Shown in pieces: positions 7,234-8,640 of a stretch of DNA of 8,640 bases (positions are counted from its first letter, which is position 1; every line of letters starts with the position of its first letter). A program made the position numbers and the translations under genes. Below the pieces are notes generated by a model. That model searched no databases. It saw only the letters and a program-made list of their open reading frames with translations, and was not told where the DNA came from. The DNA comes from Candidatus Cloacimonadota bacterium. GTDB lineage: Bacteria; Cloacimonadota; Cloacimonadia; Cloacimonadales; TCS61. The stretch spans positions 1-8,640 of the forward strand of contig JAFGEH010000132.1 of NCBI GenBank assembly GCA_016931665.1. Direction: 5' to 3'.

Positions 7234-7280
7234 AAAAAATCTCCTTCCCGCATGCTGCCTGAATTTTACTTCTGAGGAGA
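7234..7280 (-). terminator. Possible weak Rho-independent terminator after tamB
   Basis: On the minus strand, TCTCCT (7275-7280) can pair with AGGAGA (7240-7245), followed directly by six Ts (7234-7239), 30 bp after the tamB stop. The 6-bp stem and 29-nt loop make it weak; a GCATGC palindrome (7250-7255) sits inside the loop. It may partly separate tamB from corA transcription. Confidence 0.25.
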
Positions 7281-7309
7281 AAAAATCATAAAATAATATT
7301 TCTTAAGGA

Positions 7310-8640
7310 TCATTTCTCGAACTTCCAGATCAGATCAAATCCGGTAGCTTTTTCTCCCCCATGGGTGGCCTGCAAATAGAAATGCCTGCTCAGTTCATAT
7401 TCCAGGGAGACCTGTTCCGGAATGATTTCCCGGGACTGGCCGAAAGAAAATTCTCTCTGATAGCTTAAATAAAGATCATTTGTAATATATTTGCCCAGGA
7501 TAATGGTTGCCTGTCTCCAGTCGGAATCCCCGTTGAATTCCACTACATCCAAACGTAAGTGGTTCTGCAGGGCAGTCGTCAGGGTAGAGGTCATTCTGCG
7601 GGCCAGGAAGTTCAGGGCCATACCTTCCCCGCTTCCCGGACCCAGTTGTGAACGCTCTCCCGAAGTCAACTCATCCGAACTCTTTCCAAAAATTAAATAG
7701 GAGATCGCATCGGCTTCGGTGAGAGGGTTATCTTCCAGAAAGAAAGATATGATCGGAGTCAGCACATTGCCGGTTATTATTAGAATCAACTTCCTTTTTT
7801 CCGCTCTCTGGTCCCGGAAAGTATATTCTGCACGGATCTCCAGACCGGGGTTGATCTCTTTGCCACCGCTGAAATACAAATTCCCCTGCCGAATCTCAAA
7901 TCTTCTACCATAGGCTGAATAACTGCCCCTTCTTACTCCGACTTCTCCGAAGATCTCATAATCTATTCCGGATTTTACCAGATCGAGTTGCCCGTTCAGT
8001 TCCATATTCAACTCAGGTGAAAGGATCCAGGTATTCCTGGGAAATACTACTCTGATCCTGCCCTGTAGTTTTTCCGGCAGGGAAGCTTTTCTACCGGCGG
8101 TTTCCGGAAGATTGGCCTGCTGCGAATCAGTACTATCGATCGCCTGAACCAGTAAAGGCACTGGAAGATCCTGTTGACTGCTCTTCCCACTGAGCAGACT
8201 TTCCAGGAAGATCCTGGCTTTTTTTATTAATATATCTCCCGCCAGATCGATCTTTTCCTGATCGCCCTCCAGCTGGATATCAGCATTCAGTAAAAGGTCT
8301 ATGTCCCGGTTGCGAATAGCCTGAAAATCCCTGGCTGTAAACTGCAGTCTGAAATCTTCGAGGTTAATGTCCTTTTCACTCAATAGGTAATTCACCTGCC
8401 CTTGCATAGACATAACGCCTTTCTTACCGGTGCTGGTGCTCAGATGAACCAGATTCAGAATGTGTTCATCAGCCAGTAACTCAAACTCGATATCCCGGTA
8501 ATCCAGACCATACCTGCTGCTTTTGATTCTGCCATCCTCAATTGTCATCTCTGCTTTCAGGTCCGGTTCAGCCAGTGTATTTTCAATCTTTATCGAAGTG
8601 TTCAGTATACCTTGGAATTCTTCAAAATTATTATTATAAT
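7310..8640 (-). CDS. tamB: TamB-like translocation and assembly module protein, C-terminal part (DUF490)
   Basis: Only the last 442 codons are in the window. An ATG at 8548 exists, but the frame stays open upstream to the right edge with no ribosome site, so the gene continues beyond it. The visible part carries the TamB C-terminal signature: beta-rich repeats up to about residue 160 of the visible part, then GEVGVRRGSYSAYGRRFEI, GNLYFSGGKEINPGLEIRAEY, LIITGNVLTPIISFFLEDNP, LTEADAISYLIFG, and a final strand ending GFDLIWKFEK. A Ser/Gln-rich linker (SGKSSQQDLP, STDSQQANLP) interrupts the repeats. Known role of the family: an inner-membrane-anchored protein bridging the periplasm, working with the Omp85 protein TamA in outer-membrane protein assembly, and in phospholipid transport to the outer membrane. 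TamA is not in the window; in TamAB organisms it usually lies just upstream. A 135-bp gap separates this gene from corA. Confidence 0.93.
   Translation of the reverse strand, partial: YNNNFEEFQGILNTSIKIENTLAEPDLKAEMTIEDGRIKSSRYGLDYRDIEFELLADEHILNLVHLSTSTGKKGVMSMQGQVNYLLSEKDINLEDFRLQFTARDFQAIRNRDIDLLLNADIQLEGDQEKIDLAGDILIKKARIFLESLLSGKSSQQDLPVPLLVQAIDSTDSQQANLPETAGRKASLPEKLQGRIRVVFPRNTWILSPELNMELNGQLDLVKSGIDYEIFGEVGVRRGSYSAYGRRFEIRQGNLYFSGGKEINPGLEIRAEYTFRDQRAEKRKLILIITGNVLTPIISFFLEDNPLTEADAISYLIFGKSSDELTSGERSQLGPGSGEGMALNFLARRMTSTLTTALQNHLRLDVVEFNGDSDWRQATIILGKYITNDLYLSYQREFSFGQSREIIPEQVSLEYELSRHFYLQATHGGEKATGFDLIWKFEK

Noticed and set aside
7310..8548. ATG at 8548 as the true start of the tamB-like gene
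   Set aside because: The frame is open for 30 more codons to the window edge with the same kind of beta-rich sequence, no ribosome site precedes 8548, and TamB proteins are normally much longer.

Overview
This window comes from a Gram-negative (diderm) bacterium. Two genes only make sense with an outer membrane: a TamB-type translocation/assembly protein and a patatin phospholipase fused to an Omp85-like barrel. The membrane pyrophosphatase has the length and internal insert that I associate, from memory, with Bacteroidota/FCB-type enzymes. However, nearly every gene starts behind a strong Shine-Dalgarno sequence (AAGGAGG, AGGAGG, GGAGGGG, AAGGAG), which is unusual for Bacteroidota proper. 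An anaerobic FCB-like lineage (for example Cloacimonadota-like) is a reasonable guess, but the sequence does not prove it.

All six genes lie on the minus strand, so the order of transcription runs from right to left. It begins with the 3' part of a tamB-like gene (8640-7310), which is cut by the right edge. A 135-bp gap follows, holding a possible weak terminator and a perfect 18-bp palindrome. Next comes corA (7174-6110), a Mg2+/Co2+ channel close to the Thermotoga maritima type. Then a DUF432-like protein of unknown function (6086-5379, GTG start) overlaps by 4 nt a small MscS mechanosensitive channel (5382-4573). After a 114-bp gap with weak promoter-like signals come a K+-dependent membrane pyrophosphatase, hppA (4458-2104), and, 46 bp later, a type Vd-like patatin/Omp85 protein (2057 to the left edge, cut near its C-terminus). 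The first 2 kb looks gene-poor only because this last reading frame runs off the edge; it is open throughout.

The middle four genes form an ion and osmotic homeostasis block: divalent cation channel, unknown partner, stretch-activated release channel, and PPi-driven Na+/H+ pump. The two flanking genes concern outer-membrane biogenesis and an outer-membrane or secreted lipase. No mobile elements, tRNA or rRNA genes, or CRISPR arrays were seen. The most interesting items are the translationally coupled DUF432-like/MscS pair, a pyrophosphatase carrying residues I recall as typical of dual Na+,H+ pumps plus an unusual polar C-terminal tail, and the perfect palindrome upstream of corA.
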